Below are positions 45,951-57,592 of a stretch of DNA of 64,000 bases, piece by piece. Where the stretch lies: assembly GCA_003996215.1 (NCBI GenBank), contig QJPP01002945.1, positions 1 to 64,000 on the forward strand, given 5' to 3'. The notes beneath the pieces are model-generated. The model was given only the letters and a program-made list of their open reading frames with translations, ran no database searches and was not told the DNA's origin. This DNA is from Jaltomata sinuosa. Taxonomy: Eukaryota > Streptophyta > Magnoliopsida > Solanales > Solanaceae. Both the position numbers and the translations under genes were made by a program. The first letter of the stretch is position 1, and each line of letters begins with the position of its first letter.

Positions 45951-48733
45951 TGTCACACCTCAAATTCCATTTAGACGAACAGACAGTCGATGCCCTAATG
46001 GCCCGAGAGAACTAACTTATAACCTGTGATTACCATGCATATAACTATGACAATTATGAAGCTTTTAGTAAAGATAAGTTGTCTTAATAACAAGACAAAC
46101 ATAGATAGGCCCAAAACTTATGTACACGATCTGGCCATTGAGGCCACAATTGTTAAGAGAAATGATATAACTAAGCTTTACTTTAACATTAGTCTACAAT
46201 ACCTCTACAAGAAGAACAAACTTAGTTTAGGTCGGGGCAGGGCCCCACCTTACCCTTAACTATATAATACAAAAAATATATACAAAAGACTCTGTAAAAC
46301 CCCGAATCCACCTAGAGCTCACCAACAGTAGTTGAGTATCCTGTTTGCTTCTACTGGGAAGGTCTACTAGCCGGAGTACCTGTGCCTGCGGCATGAAATG
46401 CAACATCCCCCGTGAGGGACATCAGTAGGAGAGAATGTACTGAATATGTAAGGCATAAAGTAAACCATATGTAAAACAAGAGCTCAATTTGAATCAGGTA
46501 TCAATGCACAAATGTGTAGGTAAGGACAGAAGACCACCTTTGCTTACACTTGTGGAATCATGTATATTACATTCTTTTCTTTATTCTTCTTTTCTTTGTA
46601 ATCTTTGTAAGACATGTAATATAAATGACCAACTAATCAGTGGTAGAAGAGGAGTCCCATGCTAGGACATTTAACCCCTGAGATGCTTCCCTCATAAATA
46701 TACAAATTGGGATCGACCCGTGCTAGGATTTCTCTCCTAAGATACCACCCATAAGTATATAAATAGGGATCGACCCATTCTAGGATTTCGCCCATGGGTT
46801 TCCACCCACACTCATACAGATTACTTTATAGAGTTTCTTTAATCTTTGAGATTGTTATCTTGGTGATCATAATATTTATTGAGCTTGAAACTATGGACCA
46901 GTAGTAGAAGACATGTGAATATGCACTTAAAGTAGTAACAATGACATAATAAGCAAATGTAACATCAACGTATTGTTTAGGAACTTATGTGACACAATGA
47001 ACCTCCTTTGGCTTAGCAAATAACTCACAAAACTTGTTGTTGAAAGTATCTTTTTCATACTAGTACTAGGTAGAGTAAACATGCAGATCCAATAGTAAAC
47101 ACATATTGAAGTAATTTGACACACTATTGAGTGAGGAAAAGATCGTTAGATGTATTACAGAATGTACGCTGCGATCATGTACCCTTTACTAGGAAGAGCA
47201 CTTAGGAAACTCACTTTGTTGGTAATAACACAAATATAAGAGTTCATGCCAAGGAATATGAAACTGAAATACCTTACATACCTTGCTGTGTAACCCAGAT
47301 ATTACAACGAATTAAGCCTCCCCCTTTCAAATTATTTATCTACAATGAAATAAGTGGCAAAACTAGTATTAGTAGCTAATTAACCAAATTGGGGAACTTG
47401 ATCTCACTAAATCAGTAACTGGGCAGTAAGCTCATAATTGATCAAATCAAGAGTGTTCCTTTTACCTCTTCTCCTCTAAACACATCTATATACTATATGA
47501 CCTTCTCATAAGGTCCCTTGAAACTCTTCCAACTTCACAACATATACCAAACAACATACAAAGGTGTGCAGGCAGCAAGTTAACATAACACACAATTAAG
47601 TGGTGTATTACCACACCCTCCTTTTATACTTTAATACAACTTCACACACCTATTTACAAGTTCAACCAAGTTGTCCCAAATATATACATATAAAACAACT
47701 CCTAAAATAGCCCCAAACATCCTTCAACATAATAGAAAAAAATATATAAATCAAGGATTTCAATCACTGCCCCATGGTTCTCGACACAAACACATTCAGA
47801 ATTCTAAGCCAATTTTGTATATAAGTAGGGGTGAAGATGGGCAGTAGCCTTACCTTAGTTCCTAAAATCTATACTCTTAACTTGCACTCCTTCAAGAGCT
47901 TGAACTTTCCCTTACAATTAAAGCAAAGAAGGAGACAAAAATCTCTTATTAACCAAGAAAAGTGGGGCAATCAACTTGGAGAAAGATTTTTCCTATTTTT
48001 AAGCATGAGCAACATAATTACCTAGTCTTCCATGGAAGAATTGAACTAAATCCATAACTCTTTCACTTACCTTGAATGGATAAGAGAAGAGACCATCAAG
48101 AACCCTAAAAGGATTTTTGGGGTGGCTGTTTTAAGCTTAGAGAGAGAGAGAGAAAGAACATAGCTTTGAAAATCTGCAATTGTAAGTATATAATGAGAAA
48201 TAATGGACCAGCTTTTAACCTTAAATGCTCCCATTTGGCCAGCTATCTCTCCTTCAATTTCCTGCCACCACTTGGATTTATTTGGGCCATAAAATAACTA
48301 AGTAGGTGATGCACCTACTTTGCCTTTTAAGCTGGTCAAATAGTCCAAGTAGATGATGCACCTACTTGATCCTTTTGGCTGGTCAAGAAGTCTAGTAGGT
48401 GATGCACCTACTTCTCACCTACTAGTTTAATTAAGTCAAGCAAGTAGCTCAATTATTTTATTCCATTTTCTGAACCTTAATCCATTTTGCTTTAACTTAA
48501 CACTTTACTAAAACCTTAAGATCAAATAACACCTTACTATCTCAAATTTGAATACTTTTGTCGAGGTTAACTTGGCCATTTACGTGCTGAAATGAACGGG
48601 GTATTACAACACCTTTCAATACATATTAAACCATCACTACTCATATAAATAACTTGGTCCCTCACCTATACGACAAGGCTATGTCAAGTGCTATATTAAT
48701 AGGACTAGTATACGCAGAATATAGGGTGTTACA
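45951..48733 (-). repeat. 5' LTR of element G
   Basis: It is 2783 bp and colinear with 38005-40782. It contains the palindrome array at 48302-48425, the TATA-like box at 48187-48194 and 58-bp tandem repeats at 46645-46808. Base differences from the 3' LTR are mostly C/T and A/G. Confidence 0.92.
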
Positions 48734-49960
48734 CGGTTCGTGACATCATTGCTCTAGATTAGGCTTTTGTTACCTTTGGCTAGTGATAGTACTACTCGTG
48801 TTGCGATTCTATCCCTTCTATCATTTAATTTCTTATGTGCCTACCTACTATTTGTTCAGTTGTGTGACTACTTGAGTTGTAGTGTTTATGCATTGTTTTC
48901 TTGGTAGTTTATTCTTAAGTAGTGGATGGGGGTGAGTTATCCTTGATAGGTGTTTACCTGGAGCTGTAGTTCGTGTGTAGTTCTTATTTACCTTTTTTGG
49001 TTGGTTTTGTTTTTGGCTCCCTTGTGGTTCTAGACTTGTGTTGAGCCTTTCTTGGTGAACGGTCCTAGATGGTTGTTACCAAGGCTATATTATTTAGCGT
49101 TTCTAGGAGTCCCTGTGTTGGTTTGGTGTTACCAGTGGTTGTGCTGGAGTTTGAGCTCTTGTCTTGAGTTAAGAAGTATTAGTTATGCAAGCATGCAATT
49201 GATAGGTTTGGTTTTCTAGGGTATTTAGCATCGACCCTCTTTGTTTGGTTGGTTTAGGAGGTTGGCAGGTATGTGGGTTATTCCCATTGTCTCCCTCGGA
49301 TTCTTATCCGATTGGGTTGTCTTATTGTTTCCCCAGTTCCAGCTAGAATGAATTTCAATCGTAGATCTTTGGTTGAGCTTTTGATTGTGGCATTGTGATG
49401 AGTTTTGACTATGGAATTATGGCTAAGTGTTTCCAGTAAGAGTTGTAGGAGATAAGGGAACAACTCCAGAGTCTTCTGAGAAAGAATTTGTAGAATTTAG
49501 TGGATTCTTGGAAAGGGTTTCGTTTTGATTGAAAAAGAGGGTGATGACTCCTTGCAATGTATGTATGTGTTCTAGTTGCTGACTGAGGTGGCGACCGAGA
49601 GTTCTCTTTGGCTTGTATGTTAGTGGCTTGCGTCGATGAGTTCATATTGTGGTGTCATTTCCATTTGTATATTCGAGGTCAAAATTTATTTTAGCTTGAG
49701 ATTGAGGTAGTGGTCATTCCCAGTACTACCTTTGGGAGCTTGTTGCATCGACCTTGGCTTCCTTGTTATCTTCTTTGGGGGAAACTAAGTTTCACTAGCA
49801 TCTATGAATTGAGCAAATTGTGTATTCATGGCCTAGTGTCTCCAGCTCTATTAGTGTTCTTCGATGATGGATGAGTCTACTTGTGTGTTCCACATAAACA
49901 TTGATTGGTAAACCAGTAATGGGTTTCAGGATCGTGGCTTAACCGACTACTTTGGGTGGT
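48734..49960 (+). other. Unassigned 1.2 kb right of element G
   Basis: If G had simply inserted into F gag, protease sequence should continue here; it does not. I see no clear domain motif, no long ORF and no repeat. The base composition, rich in T and G, resembles decayed plus-strand pol or LTR sequence. Call it degraded element F or unrelated filler. Confidence 0.4.
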
Positions 49961-51609
49961 TCATTGAAGTTTCCCTTTGGTTGCAGCATCCTTGTGCCAG
50001 AAGGTAGTGAGTGGGGGCAACTCGGCTTCTTTACTTTAGTTTCAGAGTGGTTGTTGGCCTTGGACACCTAGTCCTTGGCTAGCCTTTGTATTAGGCTTGA
50101 CATTTCAGATTTCAGCAGTTTTCTAGATAGTATGAGGTTCCTTCTAGCATGGTTGGACAGATTCAATGGCGTAAGTTTCAGAATCAACGGTAGTGTGTTG
50201 TACATGATCAGGTTGTGCAGACTAAGACTTGCGAGGCTATTTTGGGGTTCCAATGGTACTTTGAGAATGATGGTCGTCTTTGTTTGCCGAGAGATTTGAA
50301 AGATTGCTTAGTTGATTCTTTAAGGGTTGTCTTTTATGTAGGGTCTAGTCTTAGTTAGACTCGGCCAGTATGGACTAGAAGTTCGGTATGTTGTATGCTT
50401 TGGATTTGGTGGTTTTATGTGCTGATGCAGTAGAGCGATTGATTCGGGCCAAAGAGGTGAGTTGATGGTTTATGGACAATTTCTATGGCTAGATGAAAAC
50501 CTTGAACTCCAAGCACTTTTACTTTGCCTTCAGGGTGTTTTGACTTGATATTCATGGTATGGTGGATTTCTTCCTGAGGTGAGATTAGTAAGACAATTTC
50601 AAATCCGAATGGTGTTTGAGTATTGGGAGTAGCAATAGTATTCTTAGAGTTTGGAGCTTAGCTGATGATTACGGACTTCATAGTAGGCTTACCACACTCC
50701 TTGCAGGATCTTGGTTTCAATGTGGGTCTGTTGGACAGATTGCCTGATGCCTTCGTATTCAGTTGATTCAGATTTGGTCCAGCTCAGTGAGGTTGGTTTT
50801 GTTCTACAGTTTGGAAGTTCTCCATCAACACCAGGTGTTCATGCATGCTTTTCCTAACCCTGGTGTGCAGACTTCAGTTGGGCTCAAAAGGGTTGTTCAG
50901 TTGGGTTCAGTTAGCGAGTGTGATGTTAGAAAAAGTGTTTGTTCATTAGATGATTTTCAGTCGAGATAGGTAACTCTAGTTTTTGATGATATGCTAGGGG
51001 TTGCTATCTTGGATGGCAAAGGCTAGTAGAATATAGCTTGGCTTTGAAAGAGTTTGAGAAAAAATAGTGAATTTGTTCGTGGTAGAGTATAAGCAGGAAC
51101 TATGGATCTTCGGTGTGTCAGTTGATGCTTCGAGGGTGGTTTGAGTGTTCAACTTATGTTAAGCTTCCTATTTATGGTGCAAAAGGATTCAGTTCAGAAT
51201 AAAAAAGGTTTTGCGGATCAGCGGGTTCATGAGTTAAGAGTTTTGGGTTGATGGATTTTCTAGTAAAATTGGTTGCGGTTTGGAGGATTTGAGTTCTGTG
51301 AGTTGATCACCTTGGTTCTCTGGTTTTGGTATTGGGTCGGTGCTTTCCGGTTGTGATTCTCGAGGTTCAGTTTGGGTTGGTAGGTTCTTGGAGTTTTGGA
51401 GTTTAAGTTTGGAATATAGCTTTGCTAATGAGGAGTTTAGGCTTGGTTGATTTTTGTTGGTTCTGTTTTATTGGGTGCCATCCGGTCGTGGAGGCTACCC
51501 AGATTGTCCGAGAGAGAGTAGTGTGGGCTTCGTATTCGCTGTTCTTAGATCTCTAGTGTTTCCTTCTTTCCTGACTTTCGGGGATGAAAGTCTTTTTAGT
51601 AGTGGATGA
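49961..51609 (+). pseudogene. Element F pol remnant, strongly decayed
   Basis: Nucleotide phrases still match the family although no frame survives. CCAGAAGGTAGTGAGTGGGG, TTGTTGGCCTTGGACA and AGTCCTTGGCTAGCC align with the RNase H/integrase linker of A (10778-10860). ACTTCATAGTAGGCTTACC near 50675 resembles the integrase core of B (24686). The end CGAGAGAGAGTAG, GACTTTCGGGGATGAAAGTC and AGTAGTGGATGA is the family's pol end, pre-tract motif and polypurine region. RT and protease are not seen. Confidence 0.6.
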
Positions 51610-54600
51610 TGTAATGACCCTTCTGGTAATTTACATATTTTTGCTTTTCTTGTACTGTTAGAGCTTGCCTGTAGCGGCCCCGAGTCATTTATGTCTTGCT
51701 GGGGCCGGTGGTTCAGTGCCTTGGCCGTGCATTTGGTCTTTATGGCCATTTTCTTATTTTATAGCTGAGTCTTAAGAGTTGAGTTATCGAAATCATGTGA
51801 TAGTGATTTGAGAATGTATGACCTTAACCTTGATCCCGTATCCAAGGCTTGCAAGTCTAAATTTGAGAATTTTATTAACATTGTGCGTATTTGAAAATAT
51901 TTAATTTAGAAGTTGAATGTGGTAAAAAAATATATATTTTTATTGCCTTCCTAAAATATTTTAAATATTTATGAAAAATACTTTTGTTATTATATATTTG
52001 TGTATGTATTTATTTTACAAGAGTTTTATAAGTTATTAATATTTTAATAGAGATAGTAAACGTAGTCATGTTGAAACATATTATTATAATATAGTAGGTT
52101 TTATTCGAAATAATTTTCTATTAATTATAGTATTTTCAAAAAGTTATATTTATTTTATCATGAATCTATGCAATATCCAAGTATATGCGCAAAATGAACC
52201 TTATTTAGGAGGAAATGGATAATAATGAATTATGGTCTTAGGAGGACCTTCCACGTGTAAGTAAGAAATAAGGCCAACATGGTGAGTAGTAGTGACTCAC
52301 AATTTATTATTCTGCATAAATCATTTTAAGTAGTGATATAATGGTCAATAATAACTTTCTACTAACAATTGTTGTAGTATGTATTCAATTAGGTCCTTTA
52401 TATACTTGGAACTTTCTTCACCAAAACTCAAGATTATACCTGTACCTTTATATGTATATATGTTCGTTGAAGTTAAAAAAAATGGTTTCAGTGGAGAAAT
52501 ATTTTTGAGGTTATAGTTTGATCTTTAAAAGAAAATTTGAGTATATACGTCAAGTTATTCAAGTCCGAATTCAAATTTGATTTTGTTTCAGAGTTTTTCG
52601 TAGCGGTTCGGGCTTGGACATCACCATTCCAGTAGCTTGTCATCGGACTACAGGGAGGTTACGGTCTAACTCCTCTAGACTTTGCATATATAGGATAAAA
52701 TTATATTAATGGGCATCCTTGGGTTGGGTCTATTAGTTTGGTACCACAGACCTTGACCGCTTCTTCATGTCCGATTTGTTTCTTTCCTCCGATGTTTGTA
52801 TATTTTTATAGACAATATTATCACCCTTGTGGTCCTGTGTGGCCTTGTATTGACTATGGAACATAGATGGTGGGTTATTGCAAATGTCCGTGCATCCCGA
52901 ACATCATTATTACTGTTATAGAGCTGGCTATATGTGTTATAGAATGATTGGAGCCTGTGCAAGGCCGGTAGGTTGATTGTGAGCCGTTGGGATATTGTTT
53001 GTGATTGAGCATGTCATTTTCATGCATATAAGGGATTTCTACATGATTTTTACTATGATTTTGGCTTCAGGCCTACCTTATACAATTTTCTAAATCTTGT
53101 ATGGCCTCGGGGTCCATTTTCTATAAAAATGATTATAAAATGATTTGTATTGTTTTAATGGATCTTCGTGGGGTAAGAAGTTAAAAGAGAGATTAATTAC
53201 AGTTTTCCTACTTATAATAGACTCGGTTGGGCCGCGGTGCTAGACTTGCTTTGTTATTAATGGAAAATGATATTAGACTCGGTAAAGTCGAGCACTGGAC
53301 TTGATTTACTACTGTTTTAGACCTAGATACGCCGGGCACCCTTGAAGGGGATTTTTGAGACTTATTTCATCGATCTAGACCATATAGGTTCCGGGCATGC
53401 ATTTTCGAGATTGGGTCACTGCTTTGGATTCAGATTCACTATGGACGATGATATTGAGATTGAGATTTAGTATGTGGTTGAGGACCTCCATGGACCTTGA
53501 TGATCTGGACCAGAAGCTATATGTTGAGTTTGCCAAAGAAGGGGTACACAGTGGAGTTGAGGTATACGGGATGTGTCCTTCCATGGGACCTACCTATTGG
53601 GCCCTGAGGTGCCGGAGGAGGTACATACAGGGTTACTATTCCACCTGATTTACATCATGTATCATATCATTCATTTGTGTGAGGTTCCACCCTTGTTTGC
53701 TTTTTGCTGAGTGTACTCTTTGGTAGTATGGAATGCCAGAGGGTTTGTCTTCACTTGGTTGTGTTCCTCGTGTGTATGGGTGCCTATTGGGACTATAGGT
53801 AGACTTATTATTGCCTCATCGAGTCTTATGATTCCTGATGCTGATTTCTTATTGTATCTTGGTATTGAGACTAGTATTTTGTAGCTGGGCTTGGTTATTA
53901 TCCCTGTGTTTGAGCATGCTTTTGTTACTTTACTTTCCTCCTTCTATTTTAACTTGAGGTTATCGGTATACCACCCGTTTTCTAAGAAATTTCTATATAT
54001 ATATTATTTTAGCAAGGATCCCAGGTGCATTGCTATTTTCTTTCACCTGTGTCTGCGATATGCATTCTAGTAGCTAGCCATGTCTATTGTTTTCTGCTTG
54101 TATTCCTTCCGTTCTACCTTACGTGTACTTATTCATTGTTCTCTGTGACTATTTGCCTCTACTCTGCTTAATACTGCTCTTTTATCTTATATGCACTCAG
54201 TCGACCGATGATGCCTACTGGGTACCCGTTGCTTAGTAATTGGTGCTCATACTACATTTCTGCATCTTTCTGGTGTAGATATTAGTTGAGCTTTCACCGT
54301 TGATCGCATTGGAGATTCGTGCAACTTTTGGATCTTTGAGACTAGGGTCAGCTCCTGACGACCAGGGCTTGACCATATCTCATCATTTGTATTGTTACTC
54401 TTTGTATATTCGGAGATAGTTGTACTTATCTTTTGTTTACTTCTAGCACTTGTATTCTATTAGAAGCTTCTATAATATCGATACTAAGTCTTGGGGTTGG
54501 TGTAGTTTCACTATGTATATATTCAGGTTATTGCTTCCGCTTTGTCCTTATCATTATGTTTTGCTTTCGCTTATTTTTACTTATTGTGCGTATTAATTAG

Positions 54601-54697
54601 GTAGTAGCCCATTACTAACCATTATGGGCTACAGGAATCGGTTTGCCTACTGGGGGGTTGTAGGTGCCATCATGATCTAATAAATCGGGTCGTGATA
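51610..54697 (+). repeat. 3' LTR of element F
   Basis: It is 3088 bp, TGTAATGACC to GGTCGTGATA (terminal CA decayed to TA). The first 165 bp match the LTRs at 12399 and 33866. From about 51775 the sequence diverges into an AT-rich block (to about 52560) with a TATA-like TTTATATACTTGG near 52400. The R/U5 half matches the LTR at 1-714. Two imperfect copies of AGACTCGGTWRRGYCG with GACTTG occur at 53219-53311. No clear primer site follows. Confidence 0.78.
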
Positions 54698-54704
54698 GAT
54701 AGAT

Positions 54705-55240
54705 ATGCAAATAGGGTATGAGTTCTCTAAAAATGAATGATAATAGGGTGATTGTTTTCTTAAAATGAAATTAGGGTGTTTTTTTCCTAAGATCAAAATG
54801 CACCTAGGATGTTTGCTTTCTGTGTTGCAAAAAATAGAGTATTTGTTTCGTTAAATGCCACTAAGGCATTTGTTACCCAAGTCAAAATGCAACTAGGATA
54901 TTTATTTCTTGTGATAAAAAAGATAGGGTGTTTATTCCCTAAATGTCACTAGGGTGTTTATTCCCTAAAGTCAAAATGCAACTAGGGTGTTTGACCCATG
55001 CTAAAAAAAAATAGGGTGTTTGTTCTCTAAAATCTCTAGGGTATTTGTTTTTCTGAGGTCAAAATGCAACTAGGGTGTTTGTTCTATATGCTGGAAGAAG
55101 ATAGGGTGCTTGTTCTCTAAAACCTCTAGGGTGTTTGTTCCCTGAGGTCAAGATGTAAGTAGGGTATTTGTTCCCTTTACTTAAGAAAGATATGGTGTTT
55201 GTTCCTAAAAATATCACTAGAGTATTTATTCTCTGTGATA
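54705..55240 (+). repeat. Higher-order minisatellite, TAGGGTGTTTGTTC units
   Basis: About 17 imperfect subunits of 27-35 bp each carry TAGGGTGTTTGTTCYCT. Three subunit types alternate: one preceded by TCAAAATGCAAC, one by AAAAAAGA, one by AAATSTCAC or AAACCTC. This gives a higher-order unit of about 95 bp repeated five to six times with decay at both ends. It is not telomeric and contains no gene. Confidence 0.85.
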
Positions 55241-55744
55241 GCATGAAGACTTTTTTTCAGAAAATAAGAGAGAAATTCTTTTTGTCCCTGTATTGATATC
55301 GAGGAACTTTGATTTTTTTCTTGAAAAGTTTAAGAAAATGCCCCATATTTTTATTTTTTGAGAATATGAAATTTTTATTTAGTGAGATCGAGCTCCATTA
55401 TAGGACTGCCTACATATTTTGTCTGTAATTATCGCGTTTCGTACCATGTTTCTGGTTAGAAAACTTTCGGGTTTGGGAGTTGAAAATTATGGGCTAGGCT
55501 AGTCTCGGATGATTTCTGAGCAAGGTATGGTTTAGGGAAATTCGATTAAGGATTGGGTAATGTATGTTACAGTGAGCTAGTTTTTCCGTTAGCTAAGACA
55601 TAGAGGAGTTTGAGGGACTTTTCGAAAGTGAATTCGGATGAGCAGAACTCTCGGTATCGAGGGTGACGGAAAGGGGCTGTTTCGAAATGTTGGGGATTTA
55701 AGGTGTGTTGTAAAATGGGAACTTATAGGGAATTTTACTACTTT

Positions 55745-55915
55745 CTATCCCGTGTCAACTGCCATAGCGCTTGACACAGCATGGTAGTGACCACCGCTAT
55801 AGCAGAATAATTTTCGCTATAGCAGAAGTCAACTTTAGTCAGCACTGCCATAGAGGTCACTTCTGCTATAGCGGTGGTGCTATAGAGGTGTACGGACTGC
55901 TATAGTAGACTGAGT
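55745..55915 (+). repeat. CTATAGC word array in LTR fragment K
   Basis: CCATAGCGC, CCGCTATAGCAG, CGCTATAGCAG, GCCATAGAGG, CTGCTATAGCGG, TGCTATAGAGG and CTGCTATAG occur within 170 bp, most of them palindromic around TATA. This parallels the arrays of the other LTR families. Confidence 0.8.
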
Positions 55916-56664
55916 AAGGATTTAATGCAGAAACTTCACCAAAACATTCAGGTTTTCCTCAAGAGCATTTTGGAGAAGGGAAAGGGCAATTTGGGCGATT
56001 TCAACTTTGTTCTTCACCATTTTTCATCCCTAAGGTAATGATTCCACTCCCCTAACTTAATACTATCTTTTCTACATTGTAGAATTGCTAGTTGTGTACT
56101 TGGGAAAAGGTTTGGGTTGACCTAAGAATGGTACAATATGGGGAAAAGGGGGATTATAGGGCGTAGAAGTTCTTGGGTCTTGAATATTCTTATTGGGTTA
56201 TGATCAATTAGCAATAGTTCTCTAAATATATCCGTAAAAATGATATACTTAGGTAAATTAATTGTGGAAAAGTCCGAGAATGGGTGGAATGATCATAGTT
56301 TGGCCTGGGAATTGGAATTTTACAAAATTTGGGTAATTAGTAGTCCATGTGGGCTGATTTTAGTATCTTGTTATTATTTTTAGACCAAGAACAAGCACAG
56401 GCTTCAGAACACGGGAATGCTCCAATCCAGTAGAGCTTTTGTCCAATTCGAGGTAGGTGATGGTTATTATTTCCCAATATGCAATATGTGTTCATGTACT
56501 ATCTCTTAGCATTGTGCGAGTTTGCATGCTTAGGGAATGAGATTATGAATGTCTACTTATCCGGTTATCAGTCTTGTGAAATGAACTTGTTTTATTGTTT
56601 GTTGGTTTACAAGTATGCTTTTGTTCATTGCTTGTTGATTGATTGGATTTTTGTGTGACATTCG

Positions 56665-56812
56665 ATTGGCTCGGGTATCACGTCTGGTACAGGTCACATA
56701 TAAGTTTGCTCGGGTATCACACCTGGTACGAGATACTTCCCGGTTGGCTTGGGTACCACGCCTGGTACAGGATTCATAATGGTTGGCTCGGGTACCACAC
56801 CTGTTATGGGTT
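56665..56812 (+). repeat. Four-unit 39-bp tandem repeat in fragment K
   Basis: Units start at 56665, 56704, 56744 and 56783 with the core GGCTCGGGTACCACACCTGG. The core contains the inverted GGTACC/TGGTAC words. The 77-codon ORF across it is an accident of the period (39 is a multiple of three). Confidence 0.85.
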
Positions 56813-57592
56813 TGATTTACTTTCTTTGATTATATTCTCTCAATGGTTCCATGAGTGTACCGGGTTGTATTCTTGAATTGTGATTATTACATAAGGTCTG
56901 TGATAGGCCGGGTGATCATATTTAAATGTAAGGTTGGTCTTAGTGTAGACCGGGATCGCATGTTGAACAGATAGGTGGTGTCCTAGGGATCCTTGGTTGG
57001 TCTGGGTTGTGTTAGAAGGGATATATGTTTATTATCACTGGGTAATGTCAGAGTTTGTTAATTTGTTACATGTGGTTTTTAAGTTGAGGAAGAGACTTAT
57101 AGTCTAGTTAGATTGTTGACTTGTATTACATGGTTACTTCGTTTTACTCAGATTTAGTTTACTGTTCATGTCTTGTTTATTAGAGTTGACCGATGATCCT
57201 ACTAGTACACGGTGGTTGTATACTGATTCTGCACTTGCTTTTCTTTTTTATAAGTACAAGACATCTTTCGACAACTGAAGCGCGACCTCACTTATAGATT
57301 CGGCGAATTCGGGATTCAAGGGTGAGCTGTTCTTTGGGGCTACCTTGTTTTCTTCCATGACTAGTTATATCCCACTTATTTTGGGATTGAATGTAATTTT
57401 GCTTTTGGGGTTACATCCCCGTATTCTAGACTATTGGTAGAATGTTTTGGTATGGTGACTTTCAGGTTCTAAGATGGTTTTTCCGTAGATTCTTATTTTT
57501 CTAGTGTTTTGGGATTATGAATGATAGTTTATCAGAATGAGATCAAGTAGGACTTGCCAATTGCTTGTAATGTAGGCTTAGGGATAGGTAGG

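Larger units (their letters stand above)
38005..48733 (-). mobile_element. Element G: chromovirus-like LTR retrotransposon with all domains
   Basis: It is 10.7 kb: 5' LTR 45951-48733, primer site, gag, protease, RT, RNase H, integrase with chromodomain-like tail, polypurine tract and 3' LTR 38005-40782. One reading frame is followed from gag at 45737 to about 42830, broken only by stops, with a single frameshift in RNase H. The LTRs are near 90% identical by eye, so the insertion is old. The flanking five bases do not match (AGGAT left, CGGTT right). The family resembles the Tekay/Del branch. Confidence 0.9.
55241..57592 (+). repeat. LTR fragment K, separate family
   Basis: No coding is present. 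LTR character is shown by GACCGATGATCCTACTAGTAC (57189), the counterpart of the U5 phrase CGATGATGCCTACTGGGTAC, and by an end GGATAGGTAGG that matches the place GTAGGTGCCATCA occurs just before LTR ends. It carries a CTATAGC word array (55745-55915) and a four-unit tandem repeat (56665-56812). Its start is not identified. It is cut at 57592, where D begins. Confidence 0.6.

Noticed and set aside
52765..53648. Short ORFs in 52765-53648 as a host gene
   Set aside because: They fall in the R/U5 half of an LTR that matches 1-714 downstream and have no domain or splice structure.
54705..55240. TAGGG-containing repeats as interstitial telomere sequence
   Set aside because: The plant telomere unit is TTTAGGG in tight tandem; here TAGGG is part of a unit of about 30 bp without TTTAGGG runs.
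56665..56812. Regular repeats with spacers, CRISPR-like at first sight (also 54705-55240)
   Set aside because: Units are imperfect, the spacers are also similar, and the sequence is plant nuclear retrotransposon DNA; these are tandem repeats.
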